In this document: in pieces, positions 24,653 through 34,071 of the stretch
How the letters are laid out: each line of letters starts with the position of its first letter
How positions within the stretch are numbered: position 1 is the first letter of the stretch
Origin: Candidatus Rhodoferax randersensis
Lineage (GTDB): Bacteria > Pseudomonadota > Gammaproteobacteria > Burkholderiales > Burkholderiaceae_C
Length of the DNA stretch: 64,000 nt
Assembly (NCBI GenBank): GCA_016718155.1
Contig: JADKEH010000014.1
Coordinates: forward strand, 1-64,000
Reading direction: 5' to 3'
Translations under genes and position numbers: made by a program
The notes under the pieces: model-generated
The model's input: the letters and a program-made list of their open reading frames with translations, nothing else
What the model was told of the DNA's origin: nothing
Database searches by the model: none

Positions 24653-26008
24653 ATGCAGCCCCTAGGGCGGCCCGAGCACTCGCTGGGCACGCGTCTGGTG
24701 CTGGCGACGCTGGTGTTTTGCCTGCTGTTGACGCTGGTCGCGGCCGGCGTGCTGACGCTGCTGGCTTGGAACGCGGGACTGACCAAGATGAACGCCGAGC
24801 TGGCACAGATCGAGCAGGTCTACCAGGGCACGCTCACCAAGGCAATCTGGGAGCTGGACCGGGAGTCCTTGCAGACCCATGTGCTGAGCGCCGCGCGCGT
24901 GCCGGCGGTGGGCAAGATCGTGCTCAAGGTCACGCTGGCCAACCGGCCCCCCGAGTTGTTTGAGGGCAGCAGCGACGGCTGGACGACCCTCGGGCTGGCG
25001 CCCACGCGTCAGTTGTCCCTGACCTATGAGCCATTTGTCGGCGCCCGTGAACTGGTGGGTGAACTGACGCTGCATGGCGATGAGCGTGTGCTGTGGCAGC
25101 GCCTGCGAAGTGAACTCGCCGCCATCGTGATCACCCAACTGCTGCAAGCGCTCGCGCTGGCGGCGCTGATCATGCTGGCGTTCAACCGGCTCGTCACGGT
25201 GCACGTGCAGCGCATTGCCGCGCACCTGGCGCGGCTGAGCCCCGGCAACCTGGGCCTGGCCTTGAGCTTGCATCGTGGGGCCAGGCACCGGGACGAGCTG
25301 ACCCTGCTGGTGTCGGGCGTCAACCAGCTTCAGGGCAGCCTGGTGACCTACCTGGACCAACAGCAGCAATACGAGCACGAACTCGCCGGGCACCGTGACC
25401 GCCTGGCCCAACTGGTGGACGAACGCACCGCCGAACTTCAGGCCGCCAATACCCGGCTGCAGAGTCTGGCCCGCACAGACCAACTGACTGGCCTTGCCAA
25501 CCGCCGCCACTTCGACGAGGTCAAGGAAGACGAGTTGCGCCGTGCGCTGCGCAGTGGTCAGGACCTGACCCTGCTGATCTGCGACATCGACTACTTCAAG
25601 GACTACAACGACCACTATGGCCATGCGATGGGGGACCACTGCCTGTGTGCGGTCGCCCAAACCATGCGTGCCAGCCTGGCTCGCGCGGGTGACATGATCG
25701 CGCGCATTGGCGGGGAAGAATTTGCGGTGTTGCTGCCGGCCACCAATGAAGTCACCGCCCGCATGCTGGCCCAGCGCGTGCGCCAGGCGGTGATCGATTG
25801 CGGCATCGCACACGAACGCTCCAAGGTCGCCAAGGTGGTGACCATCAGCATCGGGCTGGCGGTGCTGGCCGCTGGCGATGCGCAGGACTTCGACGCCTTG
25901 TTCCAGCGTGCCGATCAGGCCCTGTACCGGGCCAAAGCCAACGGGCGCAATCAGGTGGCGGGACCAATCCTGATCAGCCAGAACGTCGCACATGGAGAAC
26001 CAGAATGA
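24653..26008 (+). CDS. Membrane diguanylate cyclase (GGDEF)
   Basis: 451 residues. Two membrane helices (about 15-40 and 160-183) flank a periplasmic sensor domain; then a HAMP-like segment, a coiled coil (about 230-270), and a GGDEF domain with active-site RIGGEEFAVLLP and metal/substrate Asp in ICDIDYFKDYNDHYGH. Makes cyclic di-GMP from GTP. An inhibitory RxxD before the GG(E)EF is not evident. Located between two solute-binding protein genes, overlapping the second, which suggests periplasmic ligand input. Confidence 0.92.
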   Translation: MQPLGRPEHSLGTRLVLATLVFCLLLTLVAAGVLTLLAWNAGLTKMNAELAQIEQVYQGTLTKAIWELDRESLQTHVLSAARVPAVGKIVLKVTLANRPPELFEGSSDGWTTLGLAPTRQLSLTYEPFVGARELVGELTLHGDERVLWQRLRSELAAIVITQLLQALALAALIMLAFNRLVTVHVQRIAAHLARLSPGNLGLALSLHRGARHRDELTLLVSGVNQLQGSLVTYLDQQQQYEHELAGHRDRLAQLVDERTAELQAANTRLQSLARTDQLTGLANRRHFDEVKEDELRRALRSGQDLTLLICDIDYFKDYNDHYGHAMGDHCLCAVAQTMRASLARAGDMIARIGGEEFAVLLPATNEVTARMLAQRVRQAVIDCGIAHERSKVAKVVTISIGLAVLAAGDAQDFDALFQRADQALYRAKANGRNQVAGPILISQNVAHGEPE

Positions 26009-26730
26009 AAAATTGTCTCTTTCTGATCGGACTTGGCTGCGCCCTGCTGTCGCCGGTTGCGGCGCAGACCATCCACGTGGTGACCGAACAAACACCCTAC
26101 ACCTACGTGGCTGACGGCAAGGTGGTCGGGTCTGCCACCGAGGTCGTGGAGCTGAGCCTGCAGCGGGCCGAACTGAAGGATTACCGGATTGCGCTCTACC
26201 CCTGGGCCCATGCCTACGACCTGGCGCTGAAGACCCCCAATGTGCTGATCTACCTGATCGCCAGAACCGCCGCCCGCGAGAACCAGTTCCGCTGGGCTGG
26301 CGAAATCATGAAGATCCAGTACCACCTGTATCGACTCAAGCAACGACCCTTGGCCATCACCGACCTCGAATCCGCCAAACGCTTCACCATTGGCGTGATG
26401 CGCGACGATGTGCGCCACCAATACCTTCGCGCCAAGGGTTTTGAACGCCTGGTGGTCTCGGCGCAATCGGTGGACAATTTCCGCAAACTGCTCAGCGGGC
26501 AGGTTGACCTGGTCCCGCTGACCACGGATGACGCGTCGTCCTTGTGCAAGGAGACCCGCTTCGACTGCACCGGCCTGGAGCGTGTCATGACCCTGGATGA
26601 GGCCTCCACCGGCTTGTACATGGCTTACAGCCTCGCCACACCGGATGCGGTGGTTCAGCGCACACAGCGTGCGTTTGACAAGCTCAAGGCAGAGGGTCAG
26701 GTCAAACGCATCATGGAGCGTTCCCCGTAA
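26005..26730 (+). CDS. Second periplasmic solute-binding protein beside the cyclase
   Basis: 241 residues with a signal peptide cut after PVAAQ (about 19) and a family 3 solute-binding fold: IHVVTEQTPYTYVADGKVVG. Start overlaps the cyclase stop (ATGA), so expression is coupled. Related to the protein at 23809 (shared WA-AYD--L---NVLIY pattern), hence a duplicated partner around the cyclase. Ligand unknown. Confidence 0.83.
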   Translation: MKNCLFLIGLGCALLSPVAAQTIHVVTEQTPYTYVADGKVVGSATEVVELSLQRAELKDYRIALYPWAHAYDLALKTPNVLIYLIARTAARENQFRWAGEIMKIQYHLYRLKQRPLAITDLESAKRFTIGVMRDDVRHQYLRAKGFERLVVSAQSVDNFRKLLSGQVDLVPLTTDDASSLCKETRFDCTGLERVMTLDEASTGLYMAYSLATPDAVVQRTQRAFDKLKAEGQVKRIMERSP

Positions 26731-26789
26731 GCCACGCCCGGTCACGCCGCGATGCTTGTGTCGCGACCTCAGCACAATCCAGCCCTCTC

Positions 26790-27353
26790 ATGCGCAACGG
26801 CCCCGCCAACGACCTGCGCGACACGCCGACCGTGATCGACGTCGAAGCGTCCGGTTTTGGGCGCAACAGCTACCCCATCGAGATAGGGTTTGTGCTGCCC
26901 GATGGCCACACTTTTTGCACGCTGATTCAGCCAGAACCAGAATGGACCCATTGGGACAGCGCGGCCGAACGGGTGCACCACATTGCGCGCGCGCTGATCG
27001 TGCAGCGTGGCCGTCCGGCCCTGGAAGTGGCGCAGTTGCTCAATCAGCAACTCAATGGGCGGGTGGTGTATTCCGACGGTTGGGCCAATGACTACAGTTG
27101 GCTGGGCGTGCTGTTTGACGTGGCTGAACTGTCGCCGCGCTTCAAGCTGGAGAACCTGCGCGCCCTGCTGCAGGACGATGAGGCCGATCGCTGGCACACC
27201 GTCAAGCAGCAAGTGGCGCTGGAACGCGGCCCGCAACGCCACCGCGCCAGCGCCGACGCGCGCTTGCTGCAGCTGACGCTGCAGCGGCTGCGCGCACACG
27301 GGACGTCGTTGCAGGCCTCCCGAATCCGGGCCGATACCGCACACGGACCTTGA
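26790..27353 (+). CDS. DEDDh-type 3'-5' exonuclease-like protein
   Basis: 187 residues. An RNase H-fold nuclease pattern: Exo I VIDVEASGFG (Asp, Glu), Exo II in VYSDGWANDYSWL (Asp), Exo III with His and Asp in HRASADARLL. Short and without fused domains, as in small exonucleases that trim RNA or DNA ends. Substrate not evident. Stand-alone gene after the cyclase group. Confidence 0.75.
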   Translation: MRNGPANDLRDTPTVIDVEASGFGRNSYPIEIGFVLPDGHTFCTLIQPEPEWTHWDSAAERVHHIARALIVQRGRPALEVAQLLNQQLNGRVVYSDGWANDYSWLGVLFDVAELSPRFKLENLRALLQDDEADRWHTVKQQVALERGPQRHRASADARLLQLTLQRLRAHGTSLQASRIRADTAHGP

Positions 27354-27358
27354 ACCCG

Positions 27359-27439
27359 TATCGTCGTCGCGAGGCCGCAGGCCGTGGCGATCCAGGCTTT
27401 TTTGGGGGCATGGATTGCTTCGCTGTGTTCGCAATGACG
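27359..27439. repeat. Dispersed repeat, copy 1 (ATCGTC...GACG ends)
   Basis: About 81 bases with the block CGCGAGGCCGCAGGCCGTGG followed by CGATCCAGG, a T-run, and GCAATGACG at the right end. The ends are imperfect inverted repeats. A second copy is at 33132-33212. Both are intergenic, as for REP-like or non-autonomous palindromic elements. Confidence 0.85.
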
Positions 27440-27451
27440 CAACCACCCGAC

Positions 27452-27562
27452 GGTCAGTTAAGGTCAGAGCACATTTGCTACGCAAAGTGGTCTGACCCGC
27501 AAAGCCCCTGGTCAGTTGGGGTCAGAGCACGTTTGCTGCGCAAAGTGGTCTGACCCGCAAAG
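27452..27562. repeat. Two tandem copies of a 53-base hairpin repeat
   Basis: Units at 27452-27504 and 27510-27562 differ at only a few positions. Each begins GGTCAGTT, contains GGTCAGAGCAC and, 15 bases on, the near-complement GTGGTCTGACC, so each can fold into a hairpin, and ends CGCAAAG. They sit directly after the end of the CoA-transferase gene (minus strand) and could act as its transcription terminator. Confidence 0.85.
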
Positions 27563-27564
27563 TC

Positions 27565-29685
27565 TCACAAGTTTCCGGCGAACAGGCGGCGGATCAGCAG
27601 GTCCTTGAAGCTGTGGGCGTCGGCCAGGCCGAGGCGCTCCAGGTAGGCCTGCGGCGCCTCTTTGTCGTCCCACAGTGCCTTGACGGCCATGGTCAGGAGT
27701 TCCGACGGGTGTTGGCTGGCGTGTTTGATGCGTTTCATGGCGCGCACCATGTGCAATTCGTCATCAGTCAGGTCGGTGCCAAACGGGAAATCCGGCAACA
27801 GGCCGGCCTCCGCCCACGGGTGCAGTTTCGCCTCCAGCACTTCCGGCAGGTTCTGCCGGTAGCGATCGGGCACGCTGTAGTCGGCCTCCAGCTTGCCATG
27901 TGACTTGGCCTGTTTGACCAACTCGTCCTGAAAACGGGAGTCGGCAATGGCGATCAAGCGCTTGACCACTTCGCCGTCGGGCTGGCCTCGCAAGTCGGCC
28001 ACGCCATACTCGGTCACGAACAGGTCCCGCAGGTGGCGCGGGATCGTCACGTGGCCGTAGTTCCAGACGATGCTGCTGCGCAGGCCATCCTTGTTGTCGT
28101 GCGTCGCGCGCAGCATCATGAGCAGGCGCGCGTCCGGCAGGGCATGGGACATCGCCACGAAGTTGTACTGGCCGCCAACACCGCTGACAACTTGGCCCGA
28201 TTCCAGCGCGTCACTGGCCGCGGCCCCCAGCAGGGTTACTTTCATGGTGGTATTCATGAACCGTGCCTTGCGCCGCTGCGCGCGTTTGAGTTCGCCACTG
28301 CCATAGAGCTGGTTGATGAAATCAATCCGCGTCATGTCGATCTTGGCCAACTCCTGCGCGGGCATGGTACGCAGTCGCTCGTAGAAGTCGCGCGGCCCCA
28401 GGAAGAAGCCGCCGGTCATGAAGAAGCCGCCTACCAAGCGCGAACCCAGCATGGTCGAGGCAACGCTGTCAAAGCAGGCGCGATCAGCCAGGTTCGCATC
28501 ACAAACCCGGTCTTCCAGCCACAGCCGCCCATCCTTGAGTTCAACCCCCGCCCGAAACACCCCAAAACGCTTGAGAAACGCCACGTCTGCATCATCCAGT
28601 GGCGAGCGGATTCGCCCGGCGTCCAGAAGGGCGCGCAAGGTGTCGGGCGTCACCACCTCGTCTTTGATACGTCCATCGTTGAGCAACTGCTGCAACACCG
28701 CGTCGGCATAAACTTCGCGACGAATGATGCCGGCCTCGATCAGTTTGAGAAAGGCGTTGACGAACATCTCAGAACAACCGTACAAGCCCTGATCAAAGCG
28801 GCCCAGCTCGCGACCCTCCAAGCCATCGGGGCACAGCGAGTTGAGAATCGCACGGAACTCTTCGCCGTGTCGGTCGCGCACGATCAGCCCCTGACCAATC
28901 GCATCACCCAAGGAGCCAATTCCGATCTGAAGAGTGCCCCCATCGGCCACCAGGCTGGCAGCATGCAGACCAATCGCGTAGTCGGCCGTCGTAACCTTGG
29001 CGTTGGGCGGCGCAAACACCGCGTGCGTCGCTGCGGGATCGGTCACCACCACGTCAAAGAACTCTGGCCCGATTTCGGCCCCGTTGGGCATGAACGGCAT
29101 CTCGCGGTTGACCACGCCGATGGCAATCAGCGGCTGCCCGTCGGCGCGCATCTTGTCGACCACTTCAAAGGTCACGTCGGGGTTGCTCGACAGGCTTAGG
29201 CGCAGGCCATCAGGGCCTTCGCGCGCCGCCACGGCCTGGGCAATCACATTCATGCCTTGCACCGCCATGTCACGCGCGACAAAGGTGTAATTGGTGGAGA
29301 TGTAGCCAAGCTGTGCGGCGCTGTTGCCCAGATAGTCACCGGTCTTCATGAAGAACTCTCGCACCTCGACGTTGGGCGGCAGGCCGCCAGAGCGCGAGTC
29401 TTTCACGTACTCAAGGTCGGGGTAGTTCCCGAACACGCGCTCCACCAGGGGCTCCAGAAAATGGCGCTCCAGGTCGCTGTGGCCGACCGGCTTTTCCAGC
29501 GATAACGCGGTGATGATTCGCAACTTGCGCGCCGGGTTGCCTTTGATGCGTCGGTACAGGGCGTTGACAAAGGGATTGGGCTTGCCCACACCCAAAGGAA
29601 TGCCCAACACAATGTCGCCGGGAATGCTGTCAAGAACATGGTCCACGGCGGCGTCGATAGAGTCGATATAGAGCGGATTGGCCAA
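27565..29685 (-). CDS. Acetyl-CoA hydrolase/CoA-transferase family protein, long form
   Basis: 706 residues, longer than the usual 430-500 of acetyl-CoA hydrolase/transferases. The N-terminal CoA-transferase half begins with IPGDIVLGIPLGVGKPNPF and continues to about 400; the C-terminal acetyl-CoA hydrolase/transferase domain has VSGVGGQYNFVAMSHALPDARL and the terminal region VTEYGVADLRGQPDGEVVKRLI. Expected to swap or hydrolyse CoA on short acyl groups. Related long forms occur in Burkholderiales. A stand-alone gene. Confidence 0.85.
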   Translation of the reverse strand: MANPLYIDSIDAAVDHVLDSIPGDIVLGIPLGVGKPNPFVNALYRRIKGNPARKLRIITALSLEKPVGHSDLERHFLEPLVERVFGNYPDLEYVKDSRSGGLPPNVEVREFFMKTGDYLGNSAAQLGYISTNYTFVARDMAVQGMNVIAQAVAAREGPDGLRLSLSSNPDVTFEVVDKMRADGQPLIAIGVVNREMPFMPNGAEIGPEFFDVVVTDPAATHAVFAPPNAKVTTADYAIGLHAASLVADGGTLQIGIGSLGDAIGQGLIVRDRHGEEFRAILNSLCPDGLEGRELGRFDQGLYGCSEMFVNAFLKLIEAGIIRREVYADAVLQQLLNDGRIKDEVVTPDTLRALLDAGRIRSPLDDADVAFLKRFGVFRAGVELKDGRLWLEDRVCDANLADRACFDSVASTMLGSRLVGGFFMTGGFFLGPRDFYERLRTMPAQELAKIDMTRIDFINQLYGSGELKRAQRRKARFMNTTMKVTLLGAAASDALESGQVVSGVGGQYNFVAMSHALPDARLLMMLRATHDNKDGLRSSIVWNYGHVTIPRHLRDLFVTEYGVADLRGQPDGEVVKRLIAIADSRFQDELVKQAKSHGKLEADYSVPDRYRQNLPEVLEAKLHPWAEAGLLPDFPFGTDLTDDELHMVRAMKRIKHASQHPSELLTMAVKALWDDKEAPQAYLERLGLADAHSFKDLLIRRLFAGNL

Positions 29686-29966
29686 GAGTCTCTCCTAGGT
29701 GGTTAAAGGTATGTTTAAAGTATGGGCGCTGCGCCTCGACTCATCTTTGACCAATCTCAAGATCACGGCGCCAACAGACAGCATGATCCACCCCAGCAGC
29801 GACCGCCCGCTGCGCCCGAGCGCTGCCTTGGCCAAGCCACGGCACCACAGAGTTTGTACACTGCCCACATGGTGCCAGCCACCATGGATCAACGCACAGC
29901 CAATATCCGACAATCAGTTGAGGACAGAGCTAAAGATCTGTCCCGCAAACTATCAGGAGTCACGCC

Positions 29967-30443
29967 ATGTCGATCACCGTTTCAATCGATCTCGGTTACG
30001 CGTTTGATGTCAAGGCATCCGCCAAGGCGGTCTTTGACGTGCTCGCCGATGTACCCGTTTCGGCCAGCCATTTCCCCCATGTCGACCAACTGGTCGACAT
30101 GGGGGATGGCGCCTACCGCTGGGAGATGAAGAAGATTGGTCTGCCGCATATCAACCTGCAGACCATTTATGCCTCCCGGTACGTGGCCAACAAGGCCAGG
30201 AAGACCATCGTCTGGACCCCGGTCGAAGGGGTGGGCAACGCCTTGGTGTCGGGCGACTGGAAGATTGTCGACAAGAAGACGTTCACCCACGTCGAACTGC
30301 AGATCAGCGGCGAGCTCAGTATCCCGCTGCCCAGTCTGCTGGAGGCGGTGATCGCCCCCGCAGTGGAGTCCGAGTTTGAGAAGTTGGTGGAGCAGTACAT
30401 CCACAACCTGATCGAGTGCTTCGGGGGCGAGGTGTCGGCTTGA
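29967..30443 (+). CDS. SRPBCC (START/Bet v1-like) domain protein
   Basis: 158 residues covering one SRPBCC helix-grip fold: beta start VSIDLGYAFDVKASAKAVFDV and a long C-terminal helix (ESEFEKLVEQYIHNLIECF). AGGAGTCACGCC precedes the ATG. Such proteins bind lipids or other hydrophobic ligands; no partner is evident. A 34-base perfect inverted repeat lies inside the gene at 30073. Confidence 0.8.
   Translation: MSITVSIDLGYAFDVKASAKAVFDVLADVPVSASHFPHVDQLVDMGDGAYRWEMKKIGLPHINLQTIYASRYVANKARKTIVWTPVEGVGNALVSGDWKIVDKKTFTHVELQISGELSIPLPSLLEAVIAPAVESEFEKLVEQYIHNLIECFGGEVSA
30073..30106. repeat. 34-base perfect inverted repeat inside the SRPBCC gene
   Basis: Arms of 16 bases, TCCCCCATGTCGACCA and its exact complement TGGTCGACATGGGGGA, separated by AC. 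It encodes HVDQLVDMG on the plus strand, and almost the same peptide is read on the minus strand. In mRNA it would form a very stable stem within the coding region. Confidence 0.9.
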
Positions 30444-30480
30444 TCTTTGCCTGGGCCGCGGCGCCGCTCAGTCAATCAGC

Positions 30481-31635
30481 TTAAGGCGATGCCCGGTTTG
30501 CCATTTCCGAGAAGCCATAGAGGCGTTCTGGCGGCAGTCGCGCCAATATGGCTTTGTTGCTCGCGATGCCCGTGATGGCGAACTCCGGCAGCGACGAATC
30601 ATGCCGAACCGTCTTGGCGATCAGGTGCTCGGCCTTGTCGGTGATCACGGCGACAATCGGCGCGCGCGCATTGTTGGTGCGTTTCACCACCACCGCCAAC
30701 TCCCCCGAGACAAGCTTGACCAGGTCGCCGGGCGGGTAGATACCGAACTGCTTGATCAGCGCGGTGGAGAGCGTGCCGCCGTTGTCCTCCCGAAACAGTT
30801 GCCTGGCGGCTTCCTGCGCCGACAGGGCTGGGCGCAACGCGCGCGGGCTGATCTTGGCCATGAAGACATCGGCCAGACGCAGAATGGTCGCCATTTCGGA
30901 GATCTCGGTCACGCCCAGCGGATAGCCCTTGCCGTCAGGGCGCTCGTGGTGCTGCATCACCGCGGTCAGCCAGTCCTGATCGGCAATGCCGCCCGCCAAG
31001 AGCAACTCATGCGCACGGACCGGATGCTCGCTAATCAGCAAGCGCTGCTTGTCGCGCATGGGGAAGTCCTGCCCCGCCATTTGCCCCTGCAGGTCCATGA
31101 TCGACAAATTCATGGTCAAGGCGGCCTTGACCAACTTGTTGGTGCGCTCCTTGGGCCACGTCAGATAGCGTGACAGCAGGATGCACAGCATGGCACAGTG
31201 CAGCGCATGAGCATAGCCATAGTAAAAGGTCTTGGCTTGTTCCTGGCGCACACAACGGTAGATGGCAATGTCCGCATCACTATCGACCAGCTTCACCACC
31301 TGAGCGGCAATCCCGTCCACGCTTTCGGCCAGATCGGCCCCGCGGCTTGCGTCGACCAGCAGCTTGTGCAGGTCAAGTTCGGCCTGATCCCACAGACCGA
31401 ACAGATTGAGGTGACGCTCGACGGGCGTCGCAGCCTGCGCCGTGACCTGCGACGCCACGGCCTTGACGTCTTCGGCATCCACAAAGGCTCCACGCTCCAG
31501 CAGCAAGTCAAGTTGGTGCTCGGACTCGACGACGTGCCCGCGGCTCAGCAGCAGCAGCCCCTGGTCATCGCGGACGTTCCAGGGCAACGGTGCACCCAGT
31601 TGCACCTTGGAACGAGGTAGTCTCAGCATCTTCAT
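30481..31635 (-). CDS. HD-GYP-related protein with degenerate metal site
   Basis: 384 residues. The GYP half is clear (MQHHERPDGKGYPLG at about 248-262, and the ILRLADVFMAKISPR segment) and a PilZ-like or DUF3391-like leader occupies the first about 90 residues. However at the place of the HD pair (normally LLHDIGK) the sequence is LTMNLSIMDL, so His and Asp are missing. It probably cannot hydrolyse cyclic di-GMP and may bind it as an effector. Confidence 0.8.
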   Translation of the reverse strand: MKMLRLPRSKVQLGAPLPWNVRDDQGLLLLSRGHVVESEHQLDLLLERGAFVDAEDVKAVASQVTAQAATPVERHLNLFGLWDQAELDLHKLLVDASRGADLAESVDGIAAQVVKLVDSDADIAIYRCVRQEQAKTFYYGYAHALHCAMLCILLSRYLTWPKERTNKLVKAALTMNLSIMDLQGQMAGQDFPMRDKQRLLISEHPVRAHELLLAGGIADQDWLTAVMQHHERPDGKGYPLGVTEISEMATILRLADVFMAKISPRALRPALSAQEAARQLFREDNGGTLSTALIKQFGIYPPGDLVKLVSGELAVVVKRTNNARAPIVAVITDKAEHLIAKTVRHDSSLPEFAITGIASNKAILARLPPERLYGFSEMANRASP

Positions 31636-31917
31636 CCCGAACCGTCCTTCGTGCGGCCGCCGTCACCACCAACGGGGTTGCGGCCAAAACCTTGGTACAG
31701 TTTACCCCGCTTGCTCTGAATTGAATAGCGTGCAAACACCGCTTGGCCCAAATGCCGACCGCCTGGCGCGATCAGAGCGGATTGGCGCTGCGCATGCAGG
31801 AGAACGCCGCGTCGGGGTCGCCACGACCGACCGGCGTTGCCACCGATCTGGCGACTGAGCCCATAATTGCCTTTTCGCTGGACCAATCCAGTTTCAATAT
31901 TTTGTGGAATCAGTGTC

Positions 31918-33036
<1,119 letters not shown>

Positions 33037-33131
33037 CCGAGACGGGCTCGCAACCAAGCCACATCATAAAAGGGCACCGTCATTGCAAGCCTCCAGGTCC
33101 GGGTCTGAACCGCACACAGACTTAGAAGCAA

Positions 33132-33212
33132 TATCGTCATCGCGAGGCCGCAGGCCGTGGCGATCCAGGTATTTTTGGGGCCATGGCTCGCTTCACTGCG
33201 TCCGCAATGACG
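33132..33212. repeat. Dispersed repeat, copy 2
   Basis: Matches the repeat at 27359 over the block CGCGAGGCCGCAGGCCGTGG and at both ends (ATCGTCATCGCG at left, CGCAATGACGAT at right, nearly complementary). It lies between convergent genes and may serve as a terminator structure. Confidence 0.85.
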
Positions 33213-33224
33213 ATGTTCTTTGTC

Positions 33225-33752
33225 TTAAACCAGCGCCCGCTTGAGCCGGATCTCCTCAATCCGCAAGGCGCCCATGGCGACGGTGCGGGCGCTTGACGGC
33301 TCACGTTTGAACCCTGCCAACTCATGGAAGCGCAGCGCACGCTCGTTGCCCAAAGGCACCCACAGCGTCACCTTGGAACAGCCTTCTTCCTGCAATCCAT
33401 CGCGGGCTGCATCCCACAGGGCAAGGCCGACACCCTGACCCCAATGCGAGGCGGCGGCGTAAATCGCCCAGATCTCCCCCGTGGTGGGGGGCGTGCCCTT
33501 GTCGCGTGAGCGGTCGAAACCCACGAAGCCGACGATTCTGCCCTCATCGAGCGCCACTTGAACCTGCGGCTCGCTGAATTCAATGGCTTCGCGCCAATAG
33601 GCCTGGCGCTTCTCGATTGGGATGGGGGGTAAGGACTCCTGGGACAGCAGGCCTTTGTTGGCCGCTTGGTCAGCGGCCGCATGAATCTCGGCAATGGCCT
33701 TGGCGTCGCGCAGGGTAGCGGGACGAACCTCGAAGGTGGTCAGACTGGTCAT
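33225..33752 (-). CDS. GNAT-family N-acetyltransferase
   Basis: 175 residues from the ATG at 33752 (MTSLTTFEVRPATLRD); an upstream in-frame ATG adds an atypical leader. GNAT fold with the acetyl-CoA loop in HWGQGVGLALWDAA (Q/RxxGxG/A) and the closing segment VPLGNERALRFHELAGFK. Moves an acetyl group from acetyl-CoA to an amine; substrate unknown. Single gene. Confidence 0.87.
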   Translation of the reverse strand: MTSLTTFEVRPATLRDAKAIAEIHAAADQAANKGLLSQESLPPIPIEKRQAYWREAIEFSEPQVQVALDEGRIVGFVGFDRSRDKGTPPTTGEIWAIYAAASHWGQGVGLALWDAARDGLQEEGCSKVTLWVPLGNERALRFHELAGFKREPSSARTVAMGALRIEEIRLKRALV

Positions 33753-34071
33753 GAAGCAACAAGCCACTCCAAATGTGGCGTCAAAAAACTCAGGAGCTGG
33801 ATTGTCGCCCAAAACCTGACCGTTCTGTCAGGGCGCCTGCCCACGCGGCCCCCCCGACAGCGCACCCACGGGCGGCCCCTCGACACGAAGTCAGTTGCCA
33901 CTGTGGCACCAGCTCGCATGGCTTGGGAGGGTCACCAGCAGTGGGGCTGGCCTTGATGACACACCGCTGGCAGGGGTTTCCACCTAGGGTCGAACCATCA
34001 ACCTAGGGTCAATACCGTTGTCTTCGCCAGGTCGGCACTGCACCATGCGCGTCTATTACACGGACCGACCG
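33753..34071. other. Intergenic region, no gene seen
   Basis: About 320 bases between a divergent pair. It must hold both promoters; I see no convincing motif. The phrase CCTAGGGTCGAACCATCAA / CCTAGGGTCAATACC around 33985-34010 is a short direct repeat of CAACCTAGGGTC type. Confidence 0.4.

Noticed and set aside
24662..26095. 477-residue open frame on the minus strand
   Set aside because: Antisense to the diguanylate cyclase; composition typical of a GC-rich shadow and no motif.
27452..27562. Possible CRISPR array from repeated units
   Set aside because: Only two units, nearly continuous, with a 5-base gap and no spacers or cas genes.
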